64,000 nucleotides of DNA. Origin: JAYRSJ01 sp041920215 (GTDB taxonomy: Bacteria > Pseudomonadota > Gammaproteobacteria > Burkholderiales > Burkholderiaceae_C). The notes beneath the pieces are model-generated. The model did no database searches and was not told where the DNA came from. It saw only the letters and a list, made by a program, of their open reading frames with translations. The stretch covers positions 20,995 to 84,994 of the forward strand of contig JAYRSJ010000021.1 in NCBI GenBank assembly GCA_041920215.1, read 5' to 3'. The translations under genes and the position numbers were made by a program. Positions 42,608-51,098 of the stretch are shown one piece after another (positions within the stretch are counted from its first letter, which is position 1; each line of letters starts with the position of its first letter).

Positions 42608-43741
42608 TCAGCGGATCTGGTTGATCAGGGCCGCGCCCTCGACCACCACCCGCGGCTGGCCCTCCAGGCCCTGGACCAGCACGCGCCGCCCGTCCAGCGG
42701 CAGCAGCCTGACGGGCTGGGCCCGGAAGCGCTCGGCCCGTTCATGGATCCAGACGATGGGCTCATTGGCCGCATTGCGCACCACCGCGGCCGCCGGCAGC
42801 GCCGTGCCCTGCAGGGTTTCGCGCAGCTGCAGCACCAGCTTGACCGGCTGGCCCTGCGCCAGCGCGGGCTGGGTTGCGCCCGGCTTGGCCGCCGGGCTGC
42901 GGAACAGCAGCGGCACCATGCCCTCGCGCAAGACCGCGGCCGCGCCCACCAGCTGCAGCGCACGGCCGTCGTCGGCCAGACGGGCAGCGGCGATCTGGCC
43001 GGCCAGCGCCGCATCGGGCGCGCGCGCCTCGATCAGCAGCCGGGCCGGATCGACGATCTCGAACAGCAGCTCGCGGGCCTCCAGCACCTGGCCCTGCAGG
43101 CCATGGCTGGCCGCGATCACACCGCTGGAAGGTGCGCGCAGCGCCTCGCGGCGGCCGGCGCCGCCGAGGGCCTGGCTGCGCTCGCGCAGCGCCGCCAGCT
43201 CGGCCTCGGACGCCTCGATCTCGCGCCTTGCCACCGTGCCCTCCAGCTGCCGCAGCCGCTGCAGCTGACGCTCGGCCGCCTGCAGCCGGGCCTGGGTCTC
43301 GGCCCGGTCGGCCTGCAGCGCGGCGCGCTCGGCGCTGGCCTGCAGCGGCTCCAGCCAGGCCAGCAGCTCGCCCTGGCGCACCCTCTGGCCGGGCAGCGGC
43401 AGGCCTTGCGGGCCGGCCAGCAGCCGGCCGGCCTGGCTGGCCTGCACCCGCGCCGCACTGGCCGGGTCCGCCACCACCTGGCCGAACAGCTCGACGCTGC
43501 GCGGCTGGGCGGCGGTCTCGGCCACCACGGTACGCAGACCCAGGCGGCGCTGGGCCGGCTTGGGCAGGAACACCGCCCCATCGGGCAGGCGCTGGGCGGC
43601 ATTGGGCGCGGCCACCGGCGGCGGCGCGCCATGGTCCTCGCCCTCATGCGCCAGCGCGCCCTGGCCCAGCCCCAGGAGCAGACCCAGCGCCAGATTCAGG
43701 CCGGCCAGGCGCCGGGCGCGATGCTTGTCGATCGTCTTCAT
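42608..43741 (-). CDS. HME-RND periplasmic adaptor, CzcB-like
   Basis: 377 residues linking the RND pump to the outer-membrane channel. A signal/anchor (about 10-30) is followed by HEGEDHG, a possible metal-binding motif, then a barrel-sandwich (VFLPKPAQRRLGLRTVV, GLPLPGQRVRQGELLAWLEPL), a coiled coil (about 140-200) and a beta-barrel. The start at MKTIDKHRARR fits the signal; the upstream extension overlaps the preceding gene and is not signal-like. It starts within 2 bases of the previous stop, indicating coupling. Confidence 0.9.
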   Translation of the reverse strand: MKTIDKHRARRLAGLNLALGLLLGLGQGALAHEGEDHGAPPPVAAPNAAQRLPDGAVFLPKPAQRRLGLRTVVAETAAQPRSVELFGQVVADPASAARVQASQAGRLLAGPQGLPLPGQRVRQGELLAWLEPLQASAERAALQADRAETQARLQAAERQLQRLRQLEGTVARREIEASEAELAALRERSQALGGAGRREALRAPSSGVIAASHGLQGQVLEARELLFEIVDPARLLIEARAPDAALAGQIAAARLADDGRALQLVGAAAVLREGMVPLLFRSPAAKPGATQPALAQGQPVKLVLQLRETLQGTALPAAAVVRNAANEPIVWIHERAERFRAQPVRLLPLDGRRVLVQGLEGQPRVVVEGAALINQIR

Positions 43742-43742
43742 C

Positions 43743-44321
43743 TCAAACTCCCAGGCTGCGCGTCCGACGGCGTCGGCGCAGCAGCCACAACAGGGGCAGG
43801 ACCAGCAGGGCCAGCACAGCCGCAACGCCGAACAGCTGCCCGCGCTTGCCGAGGCCTGACTTCTCATCGTCCGGGTGATCGCCCGCCTGAGGCAGCAGCA
43901 GGCTGACTTCCAGCAGATCGGCGGCCTCGCCGGCCTGGATCGTGAAGCTCAGCCCATGCTCGCCGGGCGGCAGCTTGTGCGCGACGCGGTACACCCCATC
44001 GGGCCCGGCTTTGGCCTGGGCTTTCCAGGCACCGCTCTCGATTTCGATGCTGGCATCGCTCACCGGCTCGTTACTGTCCCAGCGGTCCAGATAGAGCTGC
44101 AGCTCCTGCCCTTCGGCCAGCACCAGCAGCTCGAACAGCTCGCTATGCGTCTCGGCCCGGGGCAGCAGCGCGGCGGCCGGCCGGGCGGCCGTGGCCGCGG
44201 CGGGCTCCGCATGGTCATGGCCCTCGTGGGCCTGCGCCGGTGCGTGGGCCAGCAGCCCGAATGCCAGCAGCAGCGGCAAGATCATCAGCGCCGGCAAGGC
44301 GCGCATTTGATTCGTCAGCAT
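43743..44321 (-). CDS. Hypothetical His-rich membrane-tethered protein of the RND operon
   Basis: 192 residues: signal peptide (cleaved near AQA/HEG), HEGHDHAEPA metal-binding-like stretch right after it, a beta-rich middle (about 60-145) and one C-terminal membrane helix (about 165-185) followed by an Arg-rich tail RRRRRR. The layout suggests a metal-binding periplasmic domain tethered at the inner membrane. Encoded between the outer-membrane factor and the adaptor, so it may assist the efflux complex. Confidence 0.72.
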   Translation of the reverse strand: MLTNQMRALPALMILPLLLAFGLLAHAPAQAHEGHDHAEPAAATAARPAAALLPRAETHSELFELLVLAEGQELQLYLDRWDSNEPVSDASIEIESGAWKAQAKAGPDGVYRVAHKLPPGEHGLSFTIQAGEAADLLEVSLLLPQAGDHPDDEKSGLGKRGQLFGVAAVLALLVLPLLWLLRRRRRTRSLGV

Positions 44322-44334
44322 AAGAAATCCATGT

Positions 44335-45585
44335 TCAGAAGAGCCCCAGGCTCTGGCGCCAGCGCGAGATCGCGCGGCCGCGCTGTGCCTCGGCCAGCGC
44401 GGTGGCGGCACGGGCATCGGCCAGCTCGCTGTCGGCACGCAGCAGGGCCGGCAGGTCCAGCTGGCCGGCGTCGAAGGCCTTGGCCACCCAGTCGCGGCCC
44501 TGCCGGGCCAGCGCCAGGCGCTGCAGCTGCAGCCCTTGCTGGGCCAGCGCCGCCTGGTACTGGGCGCGCGCACCGGCCTGCTCGGCGGCCAGCTGGCGCT
44601 GGGCCAGGCTCAGCATCTGCTGGGTCTCCAGCCAGTCGGCCCGGGCCTGAGCCTCTTGCGGGGCCTGCTGGCGGGCCGCACCGATCGCGAACTTCAGCGC
44701 CAGGCGCGCCTGGGTCTGCTGCGCCTCGCCATAGCTGCCGCGTTCGCGGCTCAGGCCCAGGGCCAGCTCGGGTGACTCGCCGCGCTGGCCCTGCAGCTGC
44801 TCCAGCCGGGCGCGTGCCGCCGCGCTGCGGGCCTGCAGGGCCAGCAGCTGCGGATGCCCATGGTCAGCGTCCAGCGCGCCGGCACCGTCCGGCGGCGGCT
44901 CTTCCGCGCGCTCGGGCAGCGGCGCCTCGGCAGCCAGGGCCTGGTAGCGTGCCTGCGCCTGCTGCAGACCGGCCTCGGCCGCGGCCCGCTCGCTGCCGGC
45001 CTGCGCGGCGGCGGCGCCGGCCTGTGCGGCCTCCAGCGGCGCGCGCTCGCCGGCCTGCACCCGGCGCTGCACATCGGCCAGCAAGCGCTGGGCCTCGAGC
45101 TCGCGCTGGTGGGCCTGCTCAAGCAGCAGCCGGGCCTGGCGCTCGTCCCACCAGGCCTCGCGCAGGCTGCCGGCCAGTTGCCAGCGCTGCAGGGCCAGGT
45201 CTTGCTCGCCGGCCTGGGCCAGGCTTGCGGCCAGGCGCTGCTCGCGCTGCTGCTGGCCCGGCAGACGCAGCGGCAACGCCAGCTCCAGCTCCCATTCGCG
45301 CGCCCCCTGGCGGCGCCCGGGGCTGGCGATGGCATCGCTGCGGCCGGCCACGGTCAGGCTGGGCGCGGCCGCCAGCCAGCCCGCCAGCGCGCCGCCGGCC
45401 AGCTGCTGGCGGGCCTGACCCTCGGCCTGGCGCGCCGCCACCAGCGGCGCATAGCGGCTCCACACCTGGTCCAGCACCTCGCCCAGACCGGCGGCCCGGG
45501 CCGCGCCGGCCGCGCCGCCGCCCAGCCCGACGAGCAGCAGACCCGGCAGCCCCAGCCGGCACAGCCGCATCAGGGGCCGGTTCAT
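44335..45585 (-). CDS. Outer-membrane efflux channel, CzcC/TolC-like
   Basis: 416 residues with a signal peptide and the long Ala/Gln/Leu-rich helices of TolC-type channels (VLDQVWSRYAPLVAARQAEGQARQQL, and the second repeat around 250-400 ending AISRWRQSLGLF). Completes the tripartite pump. It overlaps the DUF411 gene upstream by 4 bases (ATGA). Confidence 0.88.
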   Translation of the reverse strand: MNRPLMRLCRLGLPGLLLVGLGGGAAGAARAAGLGEVLDQVWSRYAPLVAARQAEGQARQQLAGGALAGWLAAAPSLTVAGRSDAIASPGRRQGAREWELELALPLRLPGQQQREQRLAASLAQAGEQDLALQRWQLAGSLREAWWDERQARLLLEQAHQRELEAQRLLADVQRRVQAGERAPLEAAQAGAAAAQAGSERAAAEAGLQQAQARYQALAAEAPLPERAEEPPPDGAGALDADHGHPQLLALQARSAAARARLEQLQGQRGESPELALGLSRERGSYGEAQQTQARLALKFAIGAARQQAPQEAQARADWLETQQMLSLAQRQLAAEQAGARAQYQAALAQQGLQLQRLALARQGRDWVAKAFDAGQLDLPALLRADSELADARAATALAEAQRGRAISRWRQSLGLF

Positions 45586-46076
45586 GCCGGCTTGCCCGGA
45601 TAGCGGGCAAAGACCCGGGTGCTGCCGTCCTTGAGGATCAGCAGCACCTCGTAGGGATCGTGCTGATCGCCATAGACCGGACCGTCCATGCCCGGCGAGC
45701 CTATCGGCATGCCGGGCACGGCCAGGCCTACGGCCGCCGGCTTCTCGGCCAGCAGGCGCCGGATCTCACGGGCCGGCACATGGCCCTCGATCGCATAGCC
45801 GCCCACCAGCGCGGTATGGCAGGAGCCCAGCGCCTGCGGCACCTTGAGACGCCCACGCATCGCGTTATTGCCGACATCATGCACCTTGCTGCTGAAGCCG
45901 GCCGCCTCGATATGGCTGATCCAGTCCTTGCAGCAGCCGCAGCTGGGGCTTTTCCAGACCTCGACCAGGGGGCCCGCCGCCTTCTGCAGCGCCAGCGCCG
46001 GCGCTGCCAGCAGCGCGGCAGCCGCCGCCAGCCAGTGGCGCCGCGCGCGCAGCGCACCGTTCGCGCCGGCGCTCAT
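45582..46076 (-). CDS. DUF411 metal-binding protein
   Basis: 164 residues with a twin-Arg-like N-terminus (RARRHW) and hydrophobic signal, then a thioredoxin-like DUF411 domain: SPSCGCCKDWISHIEAAGF carries three Cys, and VPGMPIGSPGMDGP plus the HTALVGGYAIEGHVP segment complete the hallmark. Members are copper-associated (CusF-linked) proteins. Operon position between a cupredoxin and the outer-membrane channel supports a copper role. Confidence 0.9.
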   Translation of the reverse strand: MSAGANGALRARRHWLAAAAALLAAPALALQKAAGPLVEVWKSPSCGCCKDWISHIEAAGFSSKVHDVGNNAMRGRLKVPQALGSCHTALVGGYAIEGHVPAREIRRLLAEKPAAVGLAVPGMPIGSPGMDGPVYGDQHDPYEVLLILKDGSTRVFARYPGKPA

Positions 46077-46585
46077 CGCGGCACCACCGTGATCTTGCCC
46101 ACCATGCCGGCCTGGTAATGGCCGGCGATCAGGCAGGCAAAGTCGAATTCACCGACGCGGTTGAACTGCCAGACGATCTCGCCGCTCCTGCCGGGCGCCA
46201 CATGGGCCATATACGGCGCCTCATGGGCCATATCGGGCATCTTGGCCATCATCTCGGCATGGGCGTCCAGCTCCTGCTTGGTGCCGATAACGAACTCGTG
46301 CATCAGCTTGCCCTTGTTGCGCACGACGAAACGCACCGTCTCGCCCTCGCGCAGCTCGATGCGGTCTGGCTTGAAGCGCATATCGTCGCCCATGCTGACC
46401 TCAATGCGCCGCTTGGCGGCCTTGGGCTCGCCGGCGATGCCCCAGGCCTTCTGTTCCTTGGCGGGCGCGGCGGCCGCATTGCCGCCATGGCCGGCATGCT
46501 CGCCGTGGGCCAGCGCCGCGGTGCCGCACAGGCTCAGCGCGCCGCCCAGCAGGGCCGTCATCCAGGTCTTTCTTGCTTGCTTCAT
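46073..46585 (-). CDS. Cupredoxin-like copper protein
   Basis: 170 residues: signal peptide (about 1-26), a His-rich stretch (HGEHAGHGG) and a cupredoxin fold. Type 1 copper ligands are likely His in LMHEFVIG, Cys and His in FDFACLIAGHY and Met in QAGMVG. Similar proteins (CopI-like/plastocyanin-like) accompany copper-resistance operons. The start is the Met of MKQARKTW after GAGGAAG. It overlaps the DUF411 gene by 4 bases. Confidence 0.88.
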   Translation of the reverse strand: MKQARKTWMTALLGGALSLCGTAALAHGEHAGHGGNAAAAPAKEQKAWGIAGEPKAAKRRIEVSMGDDMRFKPDRIELREGETVRFVVRNKGKLMHEFVIGTKQELDAHAEMMAKMPDMAHEAPYMAHVAPGRSGEIVWQFNRVGEFDFACLIAGHYQAGMVGKITVVPR

Positions 46586-46794
46586 TGCATCTTCCTCTCG
46601 ATCAAGCCGGCCCGGCGCAGCGGCGCGGGCCTGGGATGCACAGCGTGTGTCGGGCCGGCCAGGGCGCCGCGTCGGCGCAGAGCTTTGCAACGGGCAGGGC
46701 CCAAGGCTCAGGGCAGATTCACACGATGTGAGCGACGCCCGGCCGACGCGTCAGGCGGCGACGGGGGCGCAGTGAGCGGCGGGCGTAGCCGCGC

Positions 46795-47217
46795 TCAGGC
46801 TTGAGGCCGTGCTCGCGGGGGGCGCTCGGGCCCCTCGGTCAGAAAGGCCGGCAGATCGGCGTGCGCGGCCAAGGCAGGCGCCTGGGAGTGCAGCAGCAGG
46901 CCCAGGGCCTGCGCCTGGCTGGGCAGGCCCATCGCCACGCAGCAGCTGGCACAGGCGCTGCAGCCATGGCCCTGGTGAGAGGCCGGAGCGCTCTGGCCCG
47001 CGTCCTCAGGGGCGGCGGCATCAAGCGCCGTGCCAGCCTCCGCCGACCCATGCGCATGCGCATGCTGGTGATGATGCGGATGCTCCTGCATCTGCATCTT
47101 CTCTGGCTGAAGGGCCGGCTCGGTCGCGCAATGCATCATCACGACGGCCGCCAGGCCCTGGACCGGAAGGGCCAGAGCCAGCAGGCAGACGATCAGCAGA
47201 CGGCGCAGCGACAGCAT
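46795..47217 (-). CDS. CopL/DUF2946-like His- and Cys-rich metal-sensing protein
   Basis: 140 residues with a signal/anchor and a highly metal-reactive middle (HPHHHQHAHAHG, then HQGHGCSACASCC). The C-terminal ERPPRARPQA resembles the ending of CopL/DUF2946-type proteins, which lie at the head of copper operons and modulate their expression. It is the first gene of the minus-strand copper block, 209 bases from the cupredoxin gene, and is divergent from VanZ. Confidence 0.75.
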   Translation of the reverse strand: MLSLRRLLIVCLLALALPVQGLAAVVMMHCATEPALQPEKMQMQEHPHHHQHAHAHGSAEAGTALDAAAPEDAGQSAPASHQGHGCSACASCCVAMGLPSQAQALGLLLHSQAPALAAHADLPAFLTEGPERPPRARPQA

Positions 47218-47251
47218 GGTCGCGAGTGTAAATCAATAGAATGCGCCGGCC

Positions 47252-47671
47252 ATGATGCCCAGCAATCCAGCCCCGCAAGCCATGACGGCCCTCACGCCCG
47301 CCCACCCCCGCCGCGCAACGCGCTGGCAGGGCGGGCTGCGCCTGGGCTTCGCGCTGCTGCTGCTGCTGATCAGCTGGCTGGCTCTGAGCCCCTCGCCGCC
47401 CCAGCTGCCGGCCACCGGCTGGGACAAGCTCAACCACCTGCTGGCCTTTGCCGCTCTGGGATGTTGCGGTGCGCTGGCCTGGCCGGGCCGGCGGCGCTGG
47501 CTGGTGGCGGGCCTGCTGGCCTACGGCCTGCTGATCGAGCTGGTGCAGGGCCTCGTTCCGGGGCGCTTCAGCGAGCCGGCCGATGTGCTGGCCGATCTGC
47601 TGGGCATCGCGATGGGTCTGCTGCTGGCAGCGCTGCTGGCCTGGCTGAGCCGGCCTCGGTCGCCAGCCTGA
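47252..47671 (+). CDS. VanZ-like family membrane protein
   Basis: 139 residues with about four membrane helices and the VanZ-like signature: WDKLNHLLAFAALG (conserved K-x-x-H), IELVQGLVPGRFSEPADVLADLLGIAMG (E-x-x-Q...D-x-x-x-N/D). Function in non-resistant bacteria is unknown. The 3' end overlaps the convergent LuxR gene by 104 bases. Start either of two ATGs at 47252/47255; a later Met at 47282 is possible. Confidence 0.8.
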   Translation: MMPSNPAPQAMTALTPAHPRRATRWQGGLRLGFALLLLLISWLALSPSPPQLPATGWDKLNHLLAFAALGCCGALAWPGRRRWLVAGLLAYGLLIELVQGLVPGRFSEPADVLADLLGIAMGLLLAALLAWLSRPRSPA

Positions 47672-48473
47672 GCCGGTCGGAGCGCGCCACCGCATGGGCG
47701 CGATTGCTGGCGCCCAGCTTGCGCAGGATGCGCTGCACATGGTTCTTCACCGTCAGCGCGCTGAGGCCCAGGGCGGCGGCGATCTGCTGATTGCTGAGCC
47801 CCTCGCGCAGACCGTCCAGCACCTCCAGCTCGCGCGCACTCAGGCCCGGCGCCGCGCGCGCCACCTGGGCCCCGCCACTGGCCGCCGGTCCGGGCTGGGG
47901 CAGCTGCAGCACCCGCTGCCAGGCGCGCTGCAGATGCGGCAGCAGCAGTTCAATCAGCAGCAGCTGCAGCGCCCCATAGACCGCGTCGCGATGGCCCAGC
48001 ACGAAGAAGCTCTCGATCTCGCTGGCACGCTGCGGCCTGGAGACGCCGTGCAGCAGCAGCAACCCGATGCCCGCCGTGTCCAGCGCGGCAAGCTCGGGCC
48101 GGGTGGCGCAGGCGATCAGCAGCGGGCGGCCGCCTCCCGTCAGCCACTGGGCCTGCAGCCAGGGCAGCAGGCTGTGGCGTGTGCCGCCCGGCGCGCACAG
48201 CAGCGCCAGCAGCTCGGCCGGCAGCGGCACCGATTCGAAGGCCCGGTAGCGCAGGTCCGCGCATTCGCGCTGGTAGGCGCCGCAGACCAGCAGCTGATGC
48301 GGCAGCAGCAGCTGCAGGCTGCCCTGGCTCCAGGCGAAGAACTGGCCCGCATGGCGCAGGTCCAGCGCGGACTCGGCCGAGCGCACGATGGCCTGCACCT
48401 GGGCCGCGCTCAGCAGCAGACCGTCGCGCAGGTCCAGTGGCAGCAGCAGGCGGGCGTCGGCGGCATCGAGCAT
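47568..48473 (-). CDS. EpsA-like LuxR-family transcriptional regulator
   Basis: About 301 residues. The C-terminal LuxR-type helix-turn-helix (LSARELEVLDGLREGLSNQQIAAALGLSALTVKNHVQRILRKLGASNRAHAV) is clear. The N-terminal part with DAVYGALQLLLIELLLPHLQRAWQRVL resembles the EpsA regulators of exosortase-linked exopolysaccharide. The start is the Met at 48473; the long upstream part of the frame is not conserved-looking. The tail after the HTH overlaps VanZ convergently. Confidence 0.78.
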   Translation of the reverse strand: MLDAADARLLLPLDLRDGLLLSAAQVQAIVRSAESALDLRHAGQFFAWSQGSLQLLLPHQLLVCGAYQRECADLRYRAFESVPLPAELLALLCAPGGTRHSLLPWLQAQWLTGGGRPLLIACATRPELAALDTAGIGLLLLHGVSRPQRASEIESFFVLGHRDAVYGALQLLLIELLLPHLQRAWQRVLQLPQPGPAASGGAQVARAAPGLSARELEVLDGLREGLSNQQIAAALGLSALTVKNHVQRILRKLGASNRAHAVARSDRLRLATEAGSARPAALPAADPSRCPADRPAHRPAR

Positions 48474-48602
48474 GAGCGTCAGCCTAGCGCCGCATGGTGA
48501 CAGTTTGTCTACGCGGCAGCGGCAGCGCATCAACCGGTGCGCCCGCCCGTCAGACAAGCTTGCTAGGCTTGCGGCTTCCGAGGCAACAGCAGGGTCAGCA
48601 CC

Positions 48603-49823
48603 ATGGAGGCACGAGAGCAGGCCGCAGCGCGGCTGCGCCAGACGCGCGCCCACACCGCGACGCTGGCCGCGGCGCTGTCAGCCGAGGACCAGGGGCTGCA
48701 GTCCATGGCCGAAGCCAGCCCGACCAAGTGGCACCAGGCCCACACCAGCTGGTTCTTCGAGACCCTGCTGCTGCGACCGCTGCAGCCGGGCTACCGCGTC
48801 TTCCAGCCCGGCTGGGAGCGCCTGTTCAACTCCTACTACGAGACGCTGGGGCCGCGTCACCCGCGCCCGCAACGCGGCCTGCTGAGCCGGCCGGGGCTGG
48901 ACGAGGTGCTGGCCTACCGCGCCCATGTGGATGCGGCCCTGCTGGACTGGATCACCGGCTGCAACGCCGACCAGTGGCAGCGCGGTGCGGGCCTGCTGGA
49001 GCTGGGCCTGCAGCATGAGCAGCAGCATCAGGAGCTGATGCTGACCGACATCCTGCATGCCTTCAGCCTCAATCCGCTGCTGCCGGCCTACGGCCCGCCG
49101 GCGCCGGGCCGGACGGGTGGCGCGGCCAGCGCACTGCGCTGGCTGAGCCACCCCGGTGGCCAGGTGGCGGTCGGCCATGACGGCCGCAGCGCCGGCTTTG
49201 CCTTCGACAACGAACAACCGCGCCATGCGGTGCTGCTGCAGCCCTTCGAGATCGCCGACCGGCTGGTCAGCTGCGGCGAGTACCGCGACTTCATCGCCGA
49301 CGGCGGCTACCGCCGCCATGAGTTCTGGCTTTCCGATGGCTGGGCCCAGGGCTGGCAGGCGCCGCTGTACTGGCGGCGCGCCGAGGCCGGCAGCGCGGGC
49401 GACTGGCTGGTCTTCGGCCTGCAGGGGCTGCAGGCGCTGGACCCGGCCGCGCCGGTGCTCAACCTCAGCTTCTACGAGGCCTGGGCCTATGCGGCCTGGG
49501 CCGGCGCCCGGCTGCCCACCGAGTTCGAGTGGGAGGCGGCCAGCGGACTGGCCGGCTTCAGGCAGCGCGACGATGCGGCCTGGCAATGGACGAACTCGGC
49601 CTATCTGCCCTACCCTGGCTACCGCCCTTGGGCCGGCGCGGTCGGCGAGTACAACGGCAAGTTCATGGTCGGCCAGCAGGTGCTGCGCGGCGGCAGCCTG
49701 GCCACCCCGCCGGGCCACAGCCGGCCCAGCTACCGCAACTTCTTCCCGCCGGCCGCGCGCTGGCAGTTCAGCGGCCTGCGTCTGGCCCGCGATCTTTCTT
49801 CATCGACAACGAGGAGCCCCTGA
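48603..49823 (+). CDS. egtB: Ergothioneine biosynthesis sulfoxide synthase EgtB
   Basis: 406 residues, nonheme iron enzyme joining hercynine to a thiol donor. DinB_2 domain with iron ligands His47 (KWHQAHTSWFFE) and His138/His142 (LQHEQQHQELMLTDI), then an FGE-like C-terminal domain ending with GGSLATPPGHSRPSYRNFFPPAARWQFSGLRLAR, diagnostic for EgtB. It is distinct from SenA at 28961, lacking the long selenoneine-type linker. No egtA/egtC is present, which fits the type that uses cysteine directly. The stop overlaps the next gene by one base. Confidence 0.95.
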   Translation: MEAREQAAARLRQTRAHTATLAAALSAEDQGLQSMAEASPTKWHQAHTSWFFETLLLRPLQPGYRVFQPGWERLFNSYYETLGPRHPRPQRGLLSRPGLDEVLAYRAHVDAALLDWITGCNADQWQRGAGLLELGLQHEQQHQELMLTDILHAFSLNPLLPAYGPPAPGRTGGAASALRWLSHPGGQVAVGHDGRSAGFAFDNEQPRHAVLLQPFEIADRLVSCGEYRDFIADGGYRRHEFWLSDGWAQGWQAPLYWRRAEAGSAGDWLVFGLQGLQALDPAAPVLNLSFYEAWAYAAWAGARLPTEFEWEAASGLAGFRQRDDAAWQWTNSAYLPYPGYRPWAGAVGEYNGKFMVGQQVLRGGSLATPPGHSRPSYRNFFPPAARWQFSGLRLARDLSSSTTRSP

Positions 49824-50104
49824 TGAAAGCCATCTGGAACGACACCGTGATCGCCGAGAGCGACGACACCGTGGTGGTCGAAGGCAACCACTACTTCCCG
49901 GAGAGTGCGCTGAAGCGCGAGTTCACCAGTTTCAGCAATCACCGCACGAGCTGCGCCTGGAAGGGCCAGGCGCGCTATCTCTCGCTGCTGGTCAATGGCG
50001 AGCTCAACACCGACGCGGTCTGGTACTACCCCGACCCCCTGCCCGGCGCCGAGGCCGTGGCCGGGCGGGTGGCGTTCTGGAAGGGCGTGCAGATCAGCGA
50101 ATAA
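49823..50104 (+). CDS. DUF427 domain-containing protein
   Basis: 93 residues covering a complete DUF427 beta-domain: AIWNDTVIAESDDTVVVEGNHYFP, SNHRTSCAWKGQARYLSL and AVWYYPDP are conserved. It starts at the ATG of TGATG that overlaps the egtB stop, so it is translationally coupled to egtB. The repeated pairing suggests a helper role with EgtB, not experimentally established. Confidence 0.9.
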   Translation: MKAIWNDTVIAESDDTVVVEGNHYFPESALKREFTSFSNHRTSCAWKGQARYLSLLVNGELNTDAVWYYPDPLPGAEAVAGRVAFWKGVQISE

Positions 50105-50141
50105 TGCCGGCCAGACCGGGACCATGGAAGCAGGGGGCGCA

Positions 50142-51086
50142 ATGAACAAGACGATAAAGCGGGGCCGCAGCGCGGCACTGGTCACGCTGGCACTGCTGGG
50201 CGCCGCCGCCGCTGCGGCCCAAGCCGGCGAGCCGGCCGGCAAGGCCCCGATCGCGCTGGTGGCGGCAATGGGCCAGGACCTGACCCTGGTGCGGCAGAAG
50301 GCCGGCGTGGGCTCCAGCATCGACCCCTTCAGCCGGCGCAGCCTGAGGCTCAGGGGCGACGGGCTCAATGCGGTGATGCTGCGCGGCCTGGATCGCGCGC
50401 TGGCGCTGCAGGAGCCCGACACGCCCCGGGTGCTGCTGCGCTGGCAGCTGCCCGAGGCCCAGCAGCAGGCGCTGGACCAGCGGCCGGTGCAGGAGCGCGG
50501 CCGGCTGATGCTGGAGGCGCTGACCCAGCATCTGCGCGAGCTGCCGCAGCGCCCGCAATGGTCGCGCATCGAGGCCCTGCTGCCGGTCTTCATACAGCAC
50601 GAGGTCTCGGGCATGGGCAGCAAGCTCGCCGGCATTGGCATCTACACCCAGCCGCTGGGACGCGGCGGCGTGGACCTGGAGGACGAGCAGGGGCAAGCGC
50701 TCGCCGGCACCGGCGTCGATGCCGGCGCCGGCATCGGCGATGACTCGGTCAACGGCGGCCGGCGCACCGTCAACCCGCGCACCGGCGCCCATGGCCAGGC
50801 CACGACCTATATCGCGCCCTTTGTGTATTTCGAGCGCATCACGCTGGATGCCCAGACCCTGCAGGTGCTGGCGCGCCAGCGCCAGTTCGACAACATCAAG
50901 TTTCACGACCCCGAGGCACAGGGCCGCGATGTGTCCGAGCATCTGCCGCTGGCCGAGCTGGTCAGGCATCTGACCGAGCTGGCCGAGCGCTCGGCCTACC
51001 AGTCGGTGCGGGGCAAGCACAGCGAGGTGGAGGTCAGCCGGCCGCAGGCCCTGCCCGCCGCCCAGGCCGCCAGCGCGACGCGCTGA
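50142..51086 (+). CDS. Hypothetical periplasmic protein
   Basis: 314 residues with a signal peptide (cleaved near AQA/GEP, residue 28). The mature part contains a Gly/Asp-rich segment (AGTGVDAGAGIGDDSVNGGRRTVNPRTGAHG) and a mostly alpha/beta C-terminal region. GGGGG lies before the ATG. No family recognised; it follows DUF427 by 37 bases on the same strand but need not be related to ergothioneine. Confidence 0.65.
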   Translation: MNKTIKRGRSAALVTLALLGAAAAAAQAGEPAGKAPIALVAAMGQDLTLVRQKAGVGSSIDPFSRRSLRLRGDGLNAVMLRGLDRALALQEPDTPRVLLRWQLPEAQQQALDQRPVQERGRLMLEALTQHLRELPQRPQWSRIEALLPVFIQHEVSGMGSKLAGIGIYTQPLGRGGVDLEDEQGQALAGTGVDAGAGIGDDSVNGGRRTVNPRTGAHGQATTYIAPFVYFERITLDAQTLQVLARQRQFDNIKFHDPEAQGRDVSEHLPLAELVRHLTELAERSAYQSVRGKHSEVEVSRPQALPAAQAASATR

Positions 51087-51098
51087 GGGGCCCGGCGC

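Noticed and set aside
39628..42624. Very long plus-strand frame opposite the RND pump
   Set aside because: Antisense shadow of the pump gene, His/Gln/Arg-rich with no domain.
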